Positions 1 through 9,670 are shown, counted from the stretch's first letter. The stretch: DNA of 49,743 nucleotides from Catenovulum agarivorans YM01 (GCF_000281085.1 NZ_JH767530.1:42887-92629); one strand, 5' to 3'. The notes: generated from the letters alone by a model not told the origin. Translations and numbers: made by a program.

Positions 1-575
1 ACAAACAAGCTGAGTGACAAAAAGCAAACTAAAAAAAGAGGGCTTTATAAAGGCCTTTAAACCTATGTGTATTGTTTTCATTTTAATTCTCTTTAGTTTT
101 CAATAAACGTCAAAACTTTGCATAAAACAAAATTCAACGATCTGTTTATTAACAAAAGAGTAAAAAAAGTATAATTGCTACCCCACCCCAACTAAATTGA
201 ACGGAAGCGGCAATGAACAATTAGTGGTATTGGACGTGCAGAGAAACACAGGTGGTAATTCGATACTGATACAGCCAATAAAGAAGTTGAGCATTTTGTG
301 CAATCAACTGAGCACTGTGAACTTACATATATCATCCGTGTTAAACAATGGATGAAACGTTTACGTGAAGATAATCAAGCCTACCATCCTGATATTGTTG
401 CCAATAATGTATACGACACACAGGCAATACAACGTCAGCTAGTAACTGGTTAAATGTTTCATTTCAATACTGAACAATTCAGAAACAATCGGACTATAAG
501 CTTGGCAAATTTTCCGTTCACACCTATTCTTAAATACACATCGACTAAAAAACAGCTAGATAAGGTTAATCAAGC
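1..575. other. Intergenic start of window with short coding remnant
   Basis: No complete gene is visible in this stretch. A reading frame open from 259 to 453 (64 codons, no start codon, ends in TAA) reads like real protein (contains EHCELTYIIRVKQWMKRLRE). It is cut off by a stop at 256-258, so it may be the C-terminal remnant of a broken gene. I do not recognise the family. The first 60 bases hold an imperfect inverted sequence around 41-56 that may be the tail of a terminator for a gene outside the window. Confidence 0.25.
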
Positions 576-1448
576 ATGGTGCCGCATAAAAAAGCTTCTT
601 TATTTTTAACCTTATTATTTAGTGTTAATACCTACGCTGAAATCACCTTGACCTCAGCCCAAGGCACAAGCAACGAACGAAAAACTTATGCTCATCAATT
701 ATTGCAAGCAGCTCTAAACACAACTGCCGTTGACAACCATATAGACAGCGTTAAACAAGTGCCCGTAAGTTATGGCTACGATGCCCGCACCTATTTAGTC
801 ACGAAAGGTCAAGCGGATGTGACTTATTTTCCTGCAGAAAAACAAGTTGAAAAACAACTAATACCGATACGAATTCCTATATATAAAGGATTGATGGGCT
901 ATCGTTTTTTATTGATAAACAGCAAAACGCAAGCAAAATATGACGCTATTATGGATGTGAGCCAACTAAAGGGCTTGATTAAAGGCACAGGTACTCGTTG
1001 GCGTATGACAGAGGTATATGAGTCACACAACTTTTTAAATGTGAAAGCCGAAAAGAACCACAGCTTATTTAAAATGTTAAACGCGGGTCGCATTGATTAC
1101 ACAACTAGAGGGGTTATTGAAGCAGCAGAAACATTGAACTCGATTGAACGGCATTTCCCAAACCTCAAAATAGAAAACAGCATCCTTTTGTATACCGAAC
1201 TCCCTATCTACTTTTTTGTAGGTACCCACAACCCCAAACTAGCAAAACGCATAGAAGCAGGTTTGTTACAAATGATAGAGTCTGGTCAATTTGATAAGAT
1301 TTTTTATGCCTTTTACAAAACAATTCCGACCAGTTTAACCTTAAAAAACAGAAAGGTTTTCCATGTGGAAAACCCCTTTTTAAGCACAGAAACCAAAGAA
1401 AACGCACTCAATTTTTGGCAGCAGCATAACAGCCCACTGCCATTTTAA
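576..1448 (+). CDS. Periplasmic solute-binding-like protein (paralogue 1 of 3)
   Basis: 290 aa with an N-terminal signal peptide (about residues 1-21, ending NTYA). The body resembles the type-2 periplasmic binding fold of family-3 extracellular solute-binding proteins, and no membrane segment follows the leader. Blocks shared with two other proteins in this window (30240-31103 and 42413-43300) are an RIPIYKGLMGYR stretch, a GTGTRWR stretch, a RIDYTTRGV stretch and a C-terminal NPKLAKRIEAGL stretch. No ABC permease or ATPase lies nearby, so it may feed a sensor rather than a transporter. It converges on the GH88 gene with a 6-bp gap. The ligand is unknown; an oligo-uronide or sugar acid is inferred only from context. 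The ATG lacks a strong Shine-Dalgarno sequence. Confidence 0.75.
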   Translation: MVPHKKASLFLTLLFSVNTYAEITLTSAQGTSNERKTYAHQLLQAALNTTAVDNHIDSVKQVPVSYGYDARTYLVTKGQADVTYFPAEKQVEKQLIPIRIPIYKGLMGYRFLLINSKTQAKYDAIMDVSQLKGLIKGTGTRWRMTEVYESHNFLNVKAEKNHSLFKMLNAGRIDYTTRGVIEAAETLNSIERHFPNLKIENSILLYTELPIYFFVGTHNPKLAKRIEAGLLQMIESGQFDKIFYAFYKTIPTSLTLKNRKVFHVENPFLSTETKENALNFWQQHNSPLPF

Positions 1449-1454
1449 TACTAA

Positions 1455-3137
1455 TTATTTGTTAGCTTCTAATTCAAGTTTACGCATGTTAGCTTCGATA
1501 AAATAGAAATCGCCATAAATAATTGGCGTGTCTATTTCACCACCGTTGCCGAAATCGCCAGTAGCTTCAGATAACACAAAACCTAAACCTAAGCTGCTGT
1601 CACGTCCTTTACCTTTGCGGTCAGTACGATACTCAGCCGTTAACTTAGCCATAATTTTGTCAGCCAAAGCAGCATATTTGGCTTTTTCATCTTGGTCTTT
1701 GGTGTAGTTGGCGTAGCGATACAATGCAGCTGCATAGATGGCAGCGGCTGACGTATCTTTCGGCACTTTAACATGGCTGTCTGAATAAGCTTGGGTGCCA
1801 CAAGGTATTAACTTATCGCCTTGGATAATTTTTTCACCATGCCAGTTAACCTTACCCTCAAGGCGCTCAAGAGATTCGGTAGACAACATTGATGCCTCTA
1901 ACGTCATAGGCTTATAGCCTACGTAAGGCAAAATATTATCTTCAATTTGCTTGTCGCATAAACCTAAAATGCCGTGAAAAACAGTGGTGTCTTTGGAGAT
2001 ATTTTCAGCGTATTCATAGGCATTGTCGCGTGTAGCAAAATAATCCCACGCAGGTACAACATCGTCTTGCAACAAATGTTCAATACTGCCATACAAATTA
2101 CTCAAATGCGCTTTAAAATCAGGATAGGTCGACAAATCTATTTGCGCTTGTTCCATCGCTTCAACAACGGTTACGAAACCGTATAGTGACCAACCTTGGC
2201 CTCGTGCCCATGCTGATACATTCCCAACACCTTGCCAGTTCCCAGGTTTATGCGAACCATAATCGAATACGTGGTACGACAGCGGGTACTGTTTTTGAGT
2301 GTCAGATTCATCATAAAAATAATGATTAATGCTTGTGTGTTTAGCGTGGTTAAAAGCTATTTCGTGATAACGGGCATTGTCGCTGGCAAACAAGTATTCC
2401 AAGTTCATCATATTGTCGACGATAACAGGGTAAGTCCATGGGTTTGACAATGTATACATGTCTTTAACCTGCTCACCATCTTCCAAGGTCAAAATGCGCA
2501 TACGTGGGATCCAATCCCACGAGCGAATTAAGCCAACTTCATCTGTGTAACGCGTCGCCAATGTGGCACGGCCAACTTCCAATGCAGTTAAGTATTCAGC
2601 TCTCGTTTTTTCGTCTAAACCATCATAATCAAGGGCTTCGCCAAATGAATCGTATAAAATAAAACCTAAATCGTGAGTTGAGCCACGTTTGCTTTCAGAA
2701 AACAGCGTGTTTTGATAATAGCGCGCTGTTTCGTAAAGCTTCTGTTCTTCACCAGCTTGCCAATTGTTAATATCATCCTTAGCTGACAACAACTTCCATA
2801 AAACACCTGGGTAAAAACCGTTAGTCCATTTCTCCGGCAGTTCCATATGGATTTCATCTTTTTCTTGAGAGCGCGGCACACAAATGGTCTCAGGAGTTGC
2901 GTCACAACCTTCTTTCATATCAAGGTGACGTTCATTCGCAACATGCTCGATAAGCTTTAAGTACTGATTTTTTGCAAAAGACAAGTTATCTCTGGCGGCA
3001 TCAAGGGTGAAAACTTGGCTCGCTGCCGACGTTTCTGCAACTGGCACCGAGCTTGTAGGTTCAGCTGACTGTTTACTACAACCTAAACTAGCTAAAACGC
3101 AGCCAGAAACAACTGATAGCATAAAAATACGTTTCAT
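1455..3137 (-). CDS. GH88 unsaturated glucuronyl hydrolase, exported
   Basis: 560 aa. Family GH88 (or the related GH105) removes the 4,5-unsaturated uronic acid left at the non-reducing end by polysaccharide lyases, giving an unsaturated uronate that rearranges spontaneously. Visible signatures are THDLGF with D156, IVDNMMNLEYL with D241 (these two Asp align with the catalytic pair of known unsaturated glucuronyl hydrolases), RGQGWSLYG, and a C-terminal DTSAAAIYAAALYRYA block. The leader ends ASLGC with C20, so it may be a lipoprotein, although position -3 of the lipobox is not canonical. It is longer than many GH88 enzymes (about 380-400 aa) because of an N-terminal extension and inserts. 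A copy of the TGGTAAGGCCAA-type motif lies 142 bp upstream. Assignment to GH88 is firm; the oligosaccharide it acts on is not known. Confidence 0.88.
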   Translation of the reverse strand: MKRIFMLSVVSGCVLASLGCSKQSAEPTSSVPVAETSAASQVFTLDAARDNLSFAKNQYLKLIEHVANERHLDMKEGCDATPETICVPRSQEKDEIHMELPEKWTNGFYPGVLWKLLSAKDDINNWQAGEEQKLYETARYYQNTLFSESKRGSTHDLGFILYDSFGEALDYDGLDEKTRAEYLTALEVGRATLATRYTDEVGLIRSWDWIPRMRILTLEDGEQVKDMYTLSNPWTYPVIVDNMMNLEYLFASDNARYHEIAFNHAKHTSINHYFYDESDTQKQYPLSYHVFDYGSHKPGNWQGVGNVSAWARGQGWSLYGFVTVVEAMEQAQIDLSTYPDFKAHLSNLYGSIEHLLQDDVVPAWDYFATRDNAYEYAENISKDTTVFHGILGLCDKQIEDNILPYVGYKPMTLEASMLSTESLERLEGKVNWHGEKIIQGDKLIPCGTQAYSDSHVKVPKDTSAAAIYAAALYRYANYTKDQDEKAKYAALADKIMAKLTAEYRTDRKGKGRDSSLGLGFVLSEATGDFGNGGEIDTPIIYGDFYFIEANMRKLELEANK

Positions 3138-3278
3138 CGACTTCCTCTTTGTACTTTATTTATATTTGAATAAAAGTGACTGTTGTTGACTAGTTGAGTC
3201 TAACACAGATTTTTACAATCAAATCAAGTTAGTCACAATTTCATTCAAGTCTAGCAACAAGTTTAAAACAAACCAAAA

Positions 3279-3290
3279 TTGGCCTTACCA
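3279..3290 (-). promoter_or_regulatory. Candidate operator of the uronate/polysaccharide regulon (copy 1)
   Basis: On the minus strand it reads TGGTAAGGCCAA, flanked by GG before and TT after. It sits 142 bp upstream of the GH88 start and downstream of the GH78 gene. The same motif recurs at 28490, 28659, 31199, 46351 and 46464. The TGG-N5-CCA shape would suit a GntR/FadR-type regulator; that is inference. Confidence 0.6.
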
Positions 3291-3356
3291 CCTTACACGG
3301 CAGTATAAATCAATACTCTTTACAAAAACAACCTTAAATTAGGTAAAGCACACATA

Positions 3357-5561
3357 TTATTGATACAAAACCTTAACAGTATGTCGCCCAGCACCTATTT
3401 TTTCCAATTCCACACCGCCATTAGCATGTGTAAATTCAGCTTTTTTGCCATTTACCCACACTTGCTCAATTTTTTTATCAAGCGCAATAGGCAAAATGAT
3501 TTGAGCTCTAGCATTACCAGGGACAGATACCACCAAGGTAAATTCAGCGCCGAGTTTTTGCTCAATTTCCACTCGAATGGGACCTCGAATACTAGGCACA
3601 GTACCTGCTACATAGGTTAAATTGCTCGGCTGTGGCGCAATTTTGAAGCTTGTAAACCCAGCCACCAGTGGCTGTACACCAAGTAAGTAACGGCCGATGA
3701 TATTTCCAGGGACGGCACCCCACGCGTGATTCCAATCTTGATTTGGTTTAAATTGGTCGTCCCAAGCTTCCATTGTTATGGTAGAGCCTTGGCGAATCAT
3801 GTTATACCAACTGCGTATTTCCGTAGAAGTTAACAAACTTAGAGCATAATCAGCTTGCTTGTGCATGTACAAGGCTTCCATTAAGTACTGCGCAAAGTAC
3901 ACACTCACGGCCATACCTTTTTGTTTGATGAAATTAATAATTTTTGGCACTTTATCTTTAGGCACTAAACCGACAGCTAAAGGCAAAATATTTGCATGCA
4001 CGGCGCTGTGCTTTGAACCAATACCATCAATATACAAACCTGTAGCTTCATTGAAAAAATGCTGGTTAAAAGCTTGATAAACGCTTTGCGCTTTGTGTTG
4101 GTAATAAGCTTGCTCTTGTTCCAACCCTAAAACCCCCGCTATATCAGCCATTTGTTTAAGGTTTAAATAATAAAATGCGTTTACCACTGTATTTATTGGT
4201 ACTAAGTCATAATTATCACGCTCTGACGGCGGCCAATCGACAATATCACCCATTTCCTTTTCCCTGTTTCGTTTAGGGTAAGTCGACAGCAATCCGAGGT
4301 CTCCTTCAAACTGTTCTAAGGTTTTTTCAGCTTTAAGCTGGTGATAAAATTGCGCGAGTGATTCGGTATCTCCTGTGTACATCCAATCTGTCCATGCCAT
4401 CATTACTGAGTGTTGTTTCCATTCAGTTGGCCATGTAGGGTTTTGCATCAGGTATTCATGTGAATGACGAGCTAAAGAAAATTCGTCATCAACATAATAG
4501 TGAGAGAGTTGATTGATATATGCGTCAGCTTCATAAGGGATGCGTTCACGATCACCATCAACATACACGCCAGCAAAACTAGTTGCTTTCATAGTGTATT
4601 TACATAATTGCCAAATGGCATCTAAAGTAGAGTTTGAGGACACAAAGTCAGATTGGTTGTCGTCAAAAGGGTAATGTAATTTGACTAGCGATGCTTGAAT
4701 ATTTGATATTTCAATGTCTTTGCCATCAATTTCGACAAACCTAAAGGGCGCAACGCGTCCAAATCTCCCTGGGATGGCAATCGCTACTTCAGGCTTAGTG
4801 TTACGTTGGTCTTTTGGTGGATGTACTGCGTAAACATCTGAATTCTGACTTACATTTAAAGGAACTTTATAGTACCTAACACTACTCCCCTTGTGTAATT
4901 TTGAAATGATCCCCTGCTCTGCCCCGTCTGCTACACCGCGCTCAGCAAAATGAACGTCTATTTCACCGGCTTTGTCCGTCGTCAGTTCAAGTTGCAAATA
5001 GCCAAATGCGACTTTACCAAAATCAATAAAATATCGGCCTGATGGCAGCTTGGTAATGATGACAGGTTTAACCGCAGTGCTCTCAACGTCATATCTACTC
5101 GCTAATTTGCTGGGAGTGGATGAAATACTAAATAGTTGCGGAGTTGACCAAGCGGATTGATATAAATTCTGTTGACTATCCTGAGTCCAAACTCGAACCC
5201 GCCATTGATAACTCTGGCCTACACCAAATTCATAACCTGAAATGCTTCTAGCGAGTGACTTTTCATCTAGTATTTTCCCCGAATCCCAGAGCTTGTCACT
5301 TGGCAACATAGCCGAAAAGTGAATATTCGCGGGCAGTATTTGAATTTGGTATGCAGTCTGCTTATAAAATTCTGGGTGATTGGGAAGTTGCCAAGAAAAT
5401 TCGGGTGATAGGTCTTTGATGGCAGATACCCTCTGCCCTTTTAGTAGCTCAACTCTAGGCTGCTGCGGAGCATCTACCAAACTCAAACCTTGAAGTTCCA
5501 TAGTTGTAGCACAGCTCAGCTGCAGCAAAACGAAAAATACCAATGAGAACAGTTTACCCAT
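3357..5561 (-). CDS. GH78-type alpha-L-rhamnosidase, exported
   Basis: 734 aa. GH78 enzymes cleave terminal alpha-L-rhamnose by an inverting mechanism. Order seen: leader (about 1-20, ending LSCATT, lipoprotein status uncertain), N-terminal beta-sandwich region with LWDSGKI and YQWRVRVWT (about 90-127), beta-domain with GRYFIDFGKVAFGYLQL (about 175-192), then the (alpha/alpha)6 domain. The family's acidic block appears here as DGDRERIPYEADAY (335-348, with D335, D337, E339, E344, D346), a known variant of the DCPQRDERxGWTGD form. E598 in TITMEAWDD matches the second catalytic Glu region, and the C-terminal beta-sandwich follows. It lies 86 bp downstream of the sulfatase gene but a terminator separates them, so it may have its own promoter. 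Rhamnose release fits ulvan, rhamnan sulfate or rhamnogalacturonan substrates. Confidence 0.85.
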   Translation of the reverse strand: MGKLFSLVFFVLLQLSCATTMELQGLSLVDAPQQPRVELLKGQRVSAIKDLSPEFSWQLPNHPEFYKQTAYQIQILPANIHFSAMLPSDKLWDSGKILDEKSLARSISGYEFGVGQSYQWRVRVWTQDSQQNLYQSAWSTPQLFSISSTPSKLASRYDVESTAVKPVIITKLPSGRYFIDFGKVAFGYLQLELTTDKAGEIDVHFAERGVADGAEQGIISKLHKGSSVRYYKVPLNVSQNSDVYAVHPPKDQRNTKPEVAIAIPGRFGRVAPFRFVEIDGKDIEISNIQASLVKLHYPFDDNQSDFVSSNSTLDAIWQLCKYTMKATSFAGVYVDGDRERIPYEADAYINQLSHYYVDDEFSLARHSHEYLMQNPTWPTEWKQHSVMMAWTDWMYTGDTESLAQFYHQLKAEKTLEQFEGDLGLLSTYPKRNREKEMGDIVDWPPSERDNYDLVPINTVVNAFYYLNLKQMADIAGVLGLEQEQAYYQHKAQSVYQAFNQHFFNEATGLYIDGIGSKHSAVHANILPLAVGLVPKDKVPKIINFIKQKGMAVSVYFAQYLMEALYMHKQADYALSLLTSTEIRSWYNMIRQGSTITMEAWDDQFKPNQDWNHAWGAVPGNIIGRYLLGVQPLVAGFTSFKIAPQPSNLTYVAGTVPSIRGPIRVEIEQKLGAEFTLVVSVPGNARAQIILPIALDKKIEQVWVNGKKAEFTHANGGVELEKIGAGRHTVKVLYQ

Positions 5562-5591
5562 AGCAGCAATGTTCCAATATTAGATAACAGG

Positions 5592-5626
5592 AGAAAAAAA
5601 GCCTCTAGTTTTTGACCAAAGGCTTT
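5592..5626 (-). terminator. Rho-independent terminator after the sulfatase gene
   Basis: Read on the minus strand, AAAGCCT (5626-5620) pairs with AGGCTTT (5604-5598) across a 15-nt loop and runs straight into a T tract. It begins about 22 bp past the sulfatase stop. Confidence 0.75.
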
Positions 5627-5647
5627 AAAATAAGCGGAACTGGTGTT

Positions 5648-7048
5648 TTACAAAACCATATTTCGCTGCTGAAGTGGATACCATTCCACTAATTTTTTCT
5701 TTAATTTATCGACGATCTGTGGATATTGTGTCGCCAAATTAGTGGTCTCGTATGGATCGTCAGTGACATTAAACAACCTAGGCGGTTGATTAATTTGCTC
5801 ATGGTATTTTTGATAACTGACGTTTTTACCATCATAACTTACGATAAGTTTCCAATCACCATCAATAACCCAACGATACATTAAGGTTGATTCAGGATTA
5901 TTTAAGTCATCCATATCATGTGCAAAACCTTCACCGTAAATGGTGTCACGCCAGATAGCAGATTCATTTTTAAGTTGTCCATATAAATTCAAACCAGGTA
6001 ACTCTTTTGGAACAGGCAGACCAACGGCACCTAAGATTGTTGGAACAATGTCAATACTGCTGGTCATTTCACTACGCATTTGGGCAGGAAATTGGCTCGG
6101 CAGTGAATAGATAATAGGTGTACGCACACCACTTTCATTCGGACTTTGCTTCGATTTTGGTAAAAAACGATCTGTTTGTTGTGGATTGGTGATCCAACCA
6201 TTGTCAGATACATAAACAACCAGCGTATTGTCTTTTAAACCACTCTTTTCTAAGTGGTCAAAAATTTGTCCGTTGGTTTCATCAAACCACTCTATCATCG
6301 CATAATATTTTGCGACTGATTCTGCTAAACCTAAATCCTGGTATTTTTTGTAAATTCGTTCAGGTGGTGTATGTGGTGTGTGTGGCATAAATGGCGCATA
6401 CCATACGAAAAACGGTTTATCCTGTGCGGCTGTTTTATCAATAAAATCAGTTATTTCCTTTACGCCTTCGCGACCAATTTTTAATCCATCGTCGCCATGG
6501 CGACCACCGGGTTGAGGAAATCCTCTAGTCATCCCCTCGTCAAAACCACCACGGCTGTAGTTACCTTCCCACCATTTTCCGGTTTGTAAAGAAACATAAC
6601 CTTTAGGTTTTAACATGTCGGCTAAGGTTTCTACTTGATCAATTTTGGCGATGATTTCAGCTCTTTGCTGCGCGTATAAATCCCCTTTTTTCCCTCCTGG
6701 TAGCTCTCTTGAGGGATCATTGCCTGTTATGCCGTGTTGGTAAGCGTAAAGGCCTGTTGCAATGGTAGCAAGCGATGGCCGGCACAATGAAGTTGGTACA
6801 TAACCACGCTTGAACGTAACCCCTTCATTCGCGAGCTTATCTAGATGTGGGGTTTTAACGATTTCATGCCCCATAAAACCGTAGTCATTCCATGCATGGT
6901 CATCCGACAACACTAATAATATATTGGGTTGCTTTTCAATTTTGTTATGAGCGTTATCGGATTGTGGTGAACTTGTCAGTTGGCTACACGCAGTTATTGT
7001 TAAAACTGCGACTAGCAAGCTGACTTTTTTAAGGATCGCGTAAAACAT
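5648..7048 (-). CDS. S1-family (formylglycine) sulfatase, lipoprotein
   Basis: 466 aa. Type I sulfatases hydrolyse sulfate esters using a formylglycine made from Cys (or Ser) by a maturation enzyme. The N-terminus carries a good lipobox (TITAC, C21), so the enzyme is probably anchored in the outer membrane or periplasm. The metal-binding start NILLVLSDDHAWNDYG has D49 and D50. The modification site is C89 in LCRPSLATIATGLYAYQHG: the usual C-x-P-S-R reads C-R-P-S-L here, a variant I believe occurs in some marine S1 subfamilies. VVYVSDNGW and the C-terminal DDPYETTNLA block complete the family pattern. Its neighbours are a rhamnosidase and a glucuronyl hydrolase, so sulfated rhamnose in an ulvan-like glycan is a reasonable but unproven substrate. 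No maturation enzyme is encoded in the window. Confidence 0.9.
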   Translation of the reverse strand: MFYAILKKVSLLVAVLTITACSQLTSSPQSDNAHNKIEKQPNILLVLSDDHAWNDYGFMGHEIVKTPHLDKLANEGVTFKRGYVPTSLCRPSLATIATGLYAYQHGITGNDPSRELPGGKKGDLYAQQRAEIIAKIDQVETLADMLKPKGYVSLQTGKWWEGNYSRGGFDEGMTRGFPQPGGRHGDDGLKIGREGVKEITDFIDKTAAQDKPFFVWYAPFMPHTPHTPPERIYKKYQDLGLAESVAKYYAMIEWFDETNGQIFDHLEKSGLKDNTLVVYVSDNGWITNPQQTDRFLPKSKQSPNESGVRTPIIYSLPSQFPAQMRSEMTSSIDIVPTILGAVGLPVPKELPGLNLYGQLKNESAIWRDTIYGEGFAHDMDDLNNPESTLMYRWVIDGDWKLIVSYDGKNVSYQKYHEQINQPPRLFNVTDDPYETTNLATQYPQIVDKLKKKLVEWYPLQQRNMVL

Positions 7049-7192
7049 TCAATCTCCAGTAAAATTTACCTAGTATCACCCCTATTATATTTCACAAACA
7101 CTCTTTGTAAATCAAACACATTATTTTTATTGACTATTTGTGATTATCGGTGATTATATTGATACAGTTTATATACATATTTCAACATCGCC
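7049..7192 (-). promoter_or_regulatory. Upstream region of the sulfatase gene with GTGATTAT direct repeat
   Basis: AT-rich. GTGATTAT occurs at 7140 and again at 7150, exactly one helical turn apart, followed by TTGATAC. Similar GTGATT-containing repeats lie upstream of the first TonB receptor (18267-18297). No TGGTAAGGCCAA motif is present here. No clear -35/-10 pair could be chosen. Confidence 0.25.
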
Positions 7193-8102
7193 ATGCCGTC
7201 GAAAACAACTAGCACTTCAACAAGCTCTTTGATTTGCCCGTCGCTATTTAGTAGTACCGCTGGTGTTGTCGCAATCAAAGCTAATGCAAGCTACTTACGG
7301 CAAACTAACGTAAGCTCAAGCGGTAGCGATTTGCCATTAGCTGCTAAAGGTAACGCAAACTTATTACAAACCACACTGAAAAATGCAACTAACACAAATA
7401 AATTGCGCAAGACTTCTGGGCCTTACCAAATTGATAGAAAAGTTAAAGTGATCCTACTAAACCCTTTGCAAGTACACGCTAAACACGCAAAGTATTTTGC
7501 AATCAGCAAACTAGTCGGCGAGTTATTAAATTTAGAGGTCCGAAAAAAACACTTGGCGAAATATGACGAATTTACTGACACAAGCGATAATTTTGTTATA
7601 TGTAACAATTACGTCGAGCGAGCTTGCGATGGCACAACCAACCAGTAAACGAGCCACAGACAATATAACTAAAACCAATAGTGTAATTAAGTATGTGTGC
7701 ATCGCAATCAGCAGAATACATTTACTTTCAGGGCGAATATCGCACGACACCAACTTTAGCACTAACAAAATTATGAGTGCGGTTAGAGTAATTTCACCTA
7801 AGCGTGTCACCAACGCGATAATAAAAAATAATGATATTTCTCAACTTGGTGATAATGAAGCTAGCGAAAACGCGTCCATTGGTGCTTGCGGTAAGCATTA
7901 CGAAGGCATTGGTTCAGACGGCGTCCAGGGTAATATACAAATATTAGATACTAGAATTATGGTAGTTGAAGGCAACCGAGTAAATTCCACTCCCACCTAC
8001 GGAATTGTTACTCGCTCGTTTGATAACCGCCCTACTACAGCATACCAAGCTCGAAACAATCCGTTTGCAGCTTTAAATCAAAATACCTTAAAACTTCAGT
8101 GA
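7193..8102. other. Unassigned region with weak overlapping reading frames
   Basis: Two overlapping plus-strand frames (7193-7648, 151 codons; 7563-8102, 179 codons) and one minus-strand hydrophobic frame (7532-7813, TTG start, two possible membrane segments) compete here. None has a convincing ribosome binding site or a family I recognise, and the first frame is rich in Ser/Thr/Asn at its start. The second frame runs up against the following gene. The region may be a decayed gene or a fast-evolving small protein; I cannot decide. Confidence 0.2.
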
Positions 8103-8113
8103 GTAGAGTAAAT

Positions 8114-9583
8114 ATGGAATTTACAAAAAAAACCACTTTAGCGGCAACGCTAATTATCGGGACTTTTAGCTTTGGCACTTGTGCAGCAGATTTGTTGAAA
8201 GCAAATACGTTATTCAAACAGCAGCAATATACTCAAGCAGCAGCAGAGTACAAGCAGGGAGCAAAACTAGGTAGTGCACATTCCTACTACCAATTGGGTC
8301 TCATGTATGCAAAAGGTTTAGGTGTGCAACAAGACCAATTAAATGCACTCATTTATTTAAACTTAGCCGCACAACAGAACTACCATGACGCAGCAAACTT
8401 GCTAAATAAAATGACTGACAAATTACCTGCTGCGCAATTAGAACTGGTTCAGCAAGCACTGCAAGCCTCGGTAGAACAACAAGCTCAGGCAACAAGCATC
8501 TATTTACCTCAAATCAATCACGCTAATTTAAATAAAAAGTTTACTTTTGAAGGTGAGGCCGAACTTGAAAAGAAAGTATACTTAGACGACTTGCAAGATG
8601 AACTCGACTTAGGATTGGGTCAAGACTTTTCCGATTCATTTGAAAGTGACGGTGATGAGTTTTCAGACAGCAGCGATATACCTTTAATAACAGTAAAAAC
8701 GCCCTTCCTAATACTAGAGCATGAAGTCGCTCCCGACGGTTCAATTCGTTATATTACAGAAATTCAGAAGCTAGGTTCGGTGAATCGATACACCGAAGCT
8801 TACAAGCTGTTTCCATTGCCCAAACCAACATTTGATGGCAAACCAGCTGAATTTATTCATAGGGGGTATATTGGTGCAGCCATTTATGACAAGTTCGATT
8901 TATCCGACGAACGATCTTCCTTGTATCGAGAAGTACGAAATATCGCTAGAAAGGGTAAAGACAGCCAGGACTTAACAGAGCAGTATCAATTTGCTATGGC
9001 GATGCTTAATTTTCCATGGTTAGAAGAATCACCAGGCCAAGCAGAAAAACTCCTACTAAAATTAGCTAAACAAGGGCATCCATTAGCTATGTATGAATAT
9101 GGCTTGAAACTCTATCGAGAACAAAAAAATATTCCTCAGGCAATACGCTGGATTGCCGAAGCAAGTAAATATGGTCTCGCTCGTGCAGAGTATCGTTTGG
9201 CGCGCTTCATTCAAACGAGTCCATGGCTAGTCAACGACGAAGAAAAGGCATTGTTTTGGTATGAGTCTGCTATGGAAAAAGAACACAAAGCCGCGACAAT
9301 TCGCGCCGCTGAGATCAAGCTGTTAGCTAACAATGAAAGTTTGCGCAATGTAGATACTGGCATTAAGTACTTGGAGATGGTAGCAGATACGCAAACATCT
9401 AACCCGGAATACTTTTATTTGTTGGCTCTATCTTACAAAGATCGAGAAGCTCGCGATTTTAAGAAAGTCGTCGAAAATTTGGAAAAAGCAATTCGTATGG
9501 CGGATAGGGCAAATTGGGATGTTAGCGAATGGGAAGACTTACTTTCTGAATTAACTACGGGTCGAGTATTGATAGTCGAATAA
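8114..9583 (+). CDS. Secreted Sel1/TPR-repeat protein
   Basis: 489 aa from the ATG at 8114; an in-frame GTG at 8099 is also possible, but the ATG start gives a clean signal peptide (MEFTKKTT... ending GTCAA). Sel1-like repeats are visible at about residues 30-110 (SAHSYYQLGLMYAKGLGV then NALIYLNLAAQQNYHDAANLL) and again from about 290 to 420 (HPLAMYEYGLKLYREQKNIPQAIRWIAEASKYGLARAEYRLARF). An acidic Asp/Ser-rich linker lies around 155-200. Sel1 repeats form alpha-alpha solenoids that serve as protein-protein scaffolds. Nothing ties it to the neighbouring sugar genes or to the plasmid backbone. A terminator follows 29 bp after the stop. Confidence 0.7.
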   Translation: MEFTKKTTLAATLIIGTFSFGTCAADLLKANTLFKQQQYTQAAAEYKQGAKLGSAHSYYQLGLMYAKGLGVQQDQLNALIYLNLAAQQNYHDAANLLNKMTDKLPAAQLELVQQALQASVEQQAQATSIYLPQINHANLNKKFTFEGEAELEKKVYLDDLQDELDLGLGQDFSDSFESDGDEFSDSSDIPLITVKTPFLILEHEVAPDGSIRYITEIQKLGSVNRYTEAYKLFPLPKPTFDGKPAEFIHRGYIGAAIYDKFDLSDERSSLYREVRNIARKGKDSQDLTEQYQFAMAMLNFPWLEESPGQAEKLLLKLAKQGHPLAMYEYGLKLYREQKNIPQAIRWIAEASKYGLARAEYRLARFIQTSPWLVNDEEKALFWYESAMEKEHKAATIRAAEIKLLANNESLRNVDTGIKYLEMVADTQTSNPEYFYLLALSYKDREARDFKKVVENLEKAIRMADRANWDVSEWEDLLSELTTGRVLIVE

Positions 9584-9612
9584 CCAATTTAATGTTAGAT
9601 TTTTATCCTTTC

Positions 9613-9644
9613 GAGCGCTCTAGTCTATTGAGCGCTTTTTTTTT
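9613..9644 (+). terminator. Rho-independent terminator after the Sel1/TPR gene
   Basis: AGCGCTC (9614-9620) pairs with GAGCGCT (9630-9636) across a 9-nt loop, followed by a run of T to 9644. Confidence 0.85.
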
Positions 9645-9646
9645 GC

Positions 9647-9670
9647 AAAAAATTCAACGTTGAATTTTTT
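9647..9670. promoter_or_regulatory. Candidate parS site 1 (perfect 24-bp palindrome)
   Basis: The core TTCAACGTTGAA (9653-9664) is flanked by six A on the left and six T on the right, making a perfect palindrome. The same 12-bp core occurs three times directly beyond parB (12288, 12376, 12405) and once at 25282. The role as a ParB-binding centromere site is inferred from this clustering. Confidence 0.55.

Noticed and set aside
7532-7813. Hydrophobic minus-strand frame that superficially resembles a small cation-antiporter subunit
   Set aside because: It has only a TTG start, an upstream in-frame stop and no partner subunits; the resemblance is too weak to report as a gene.
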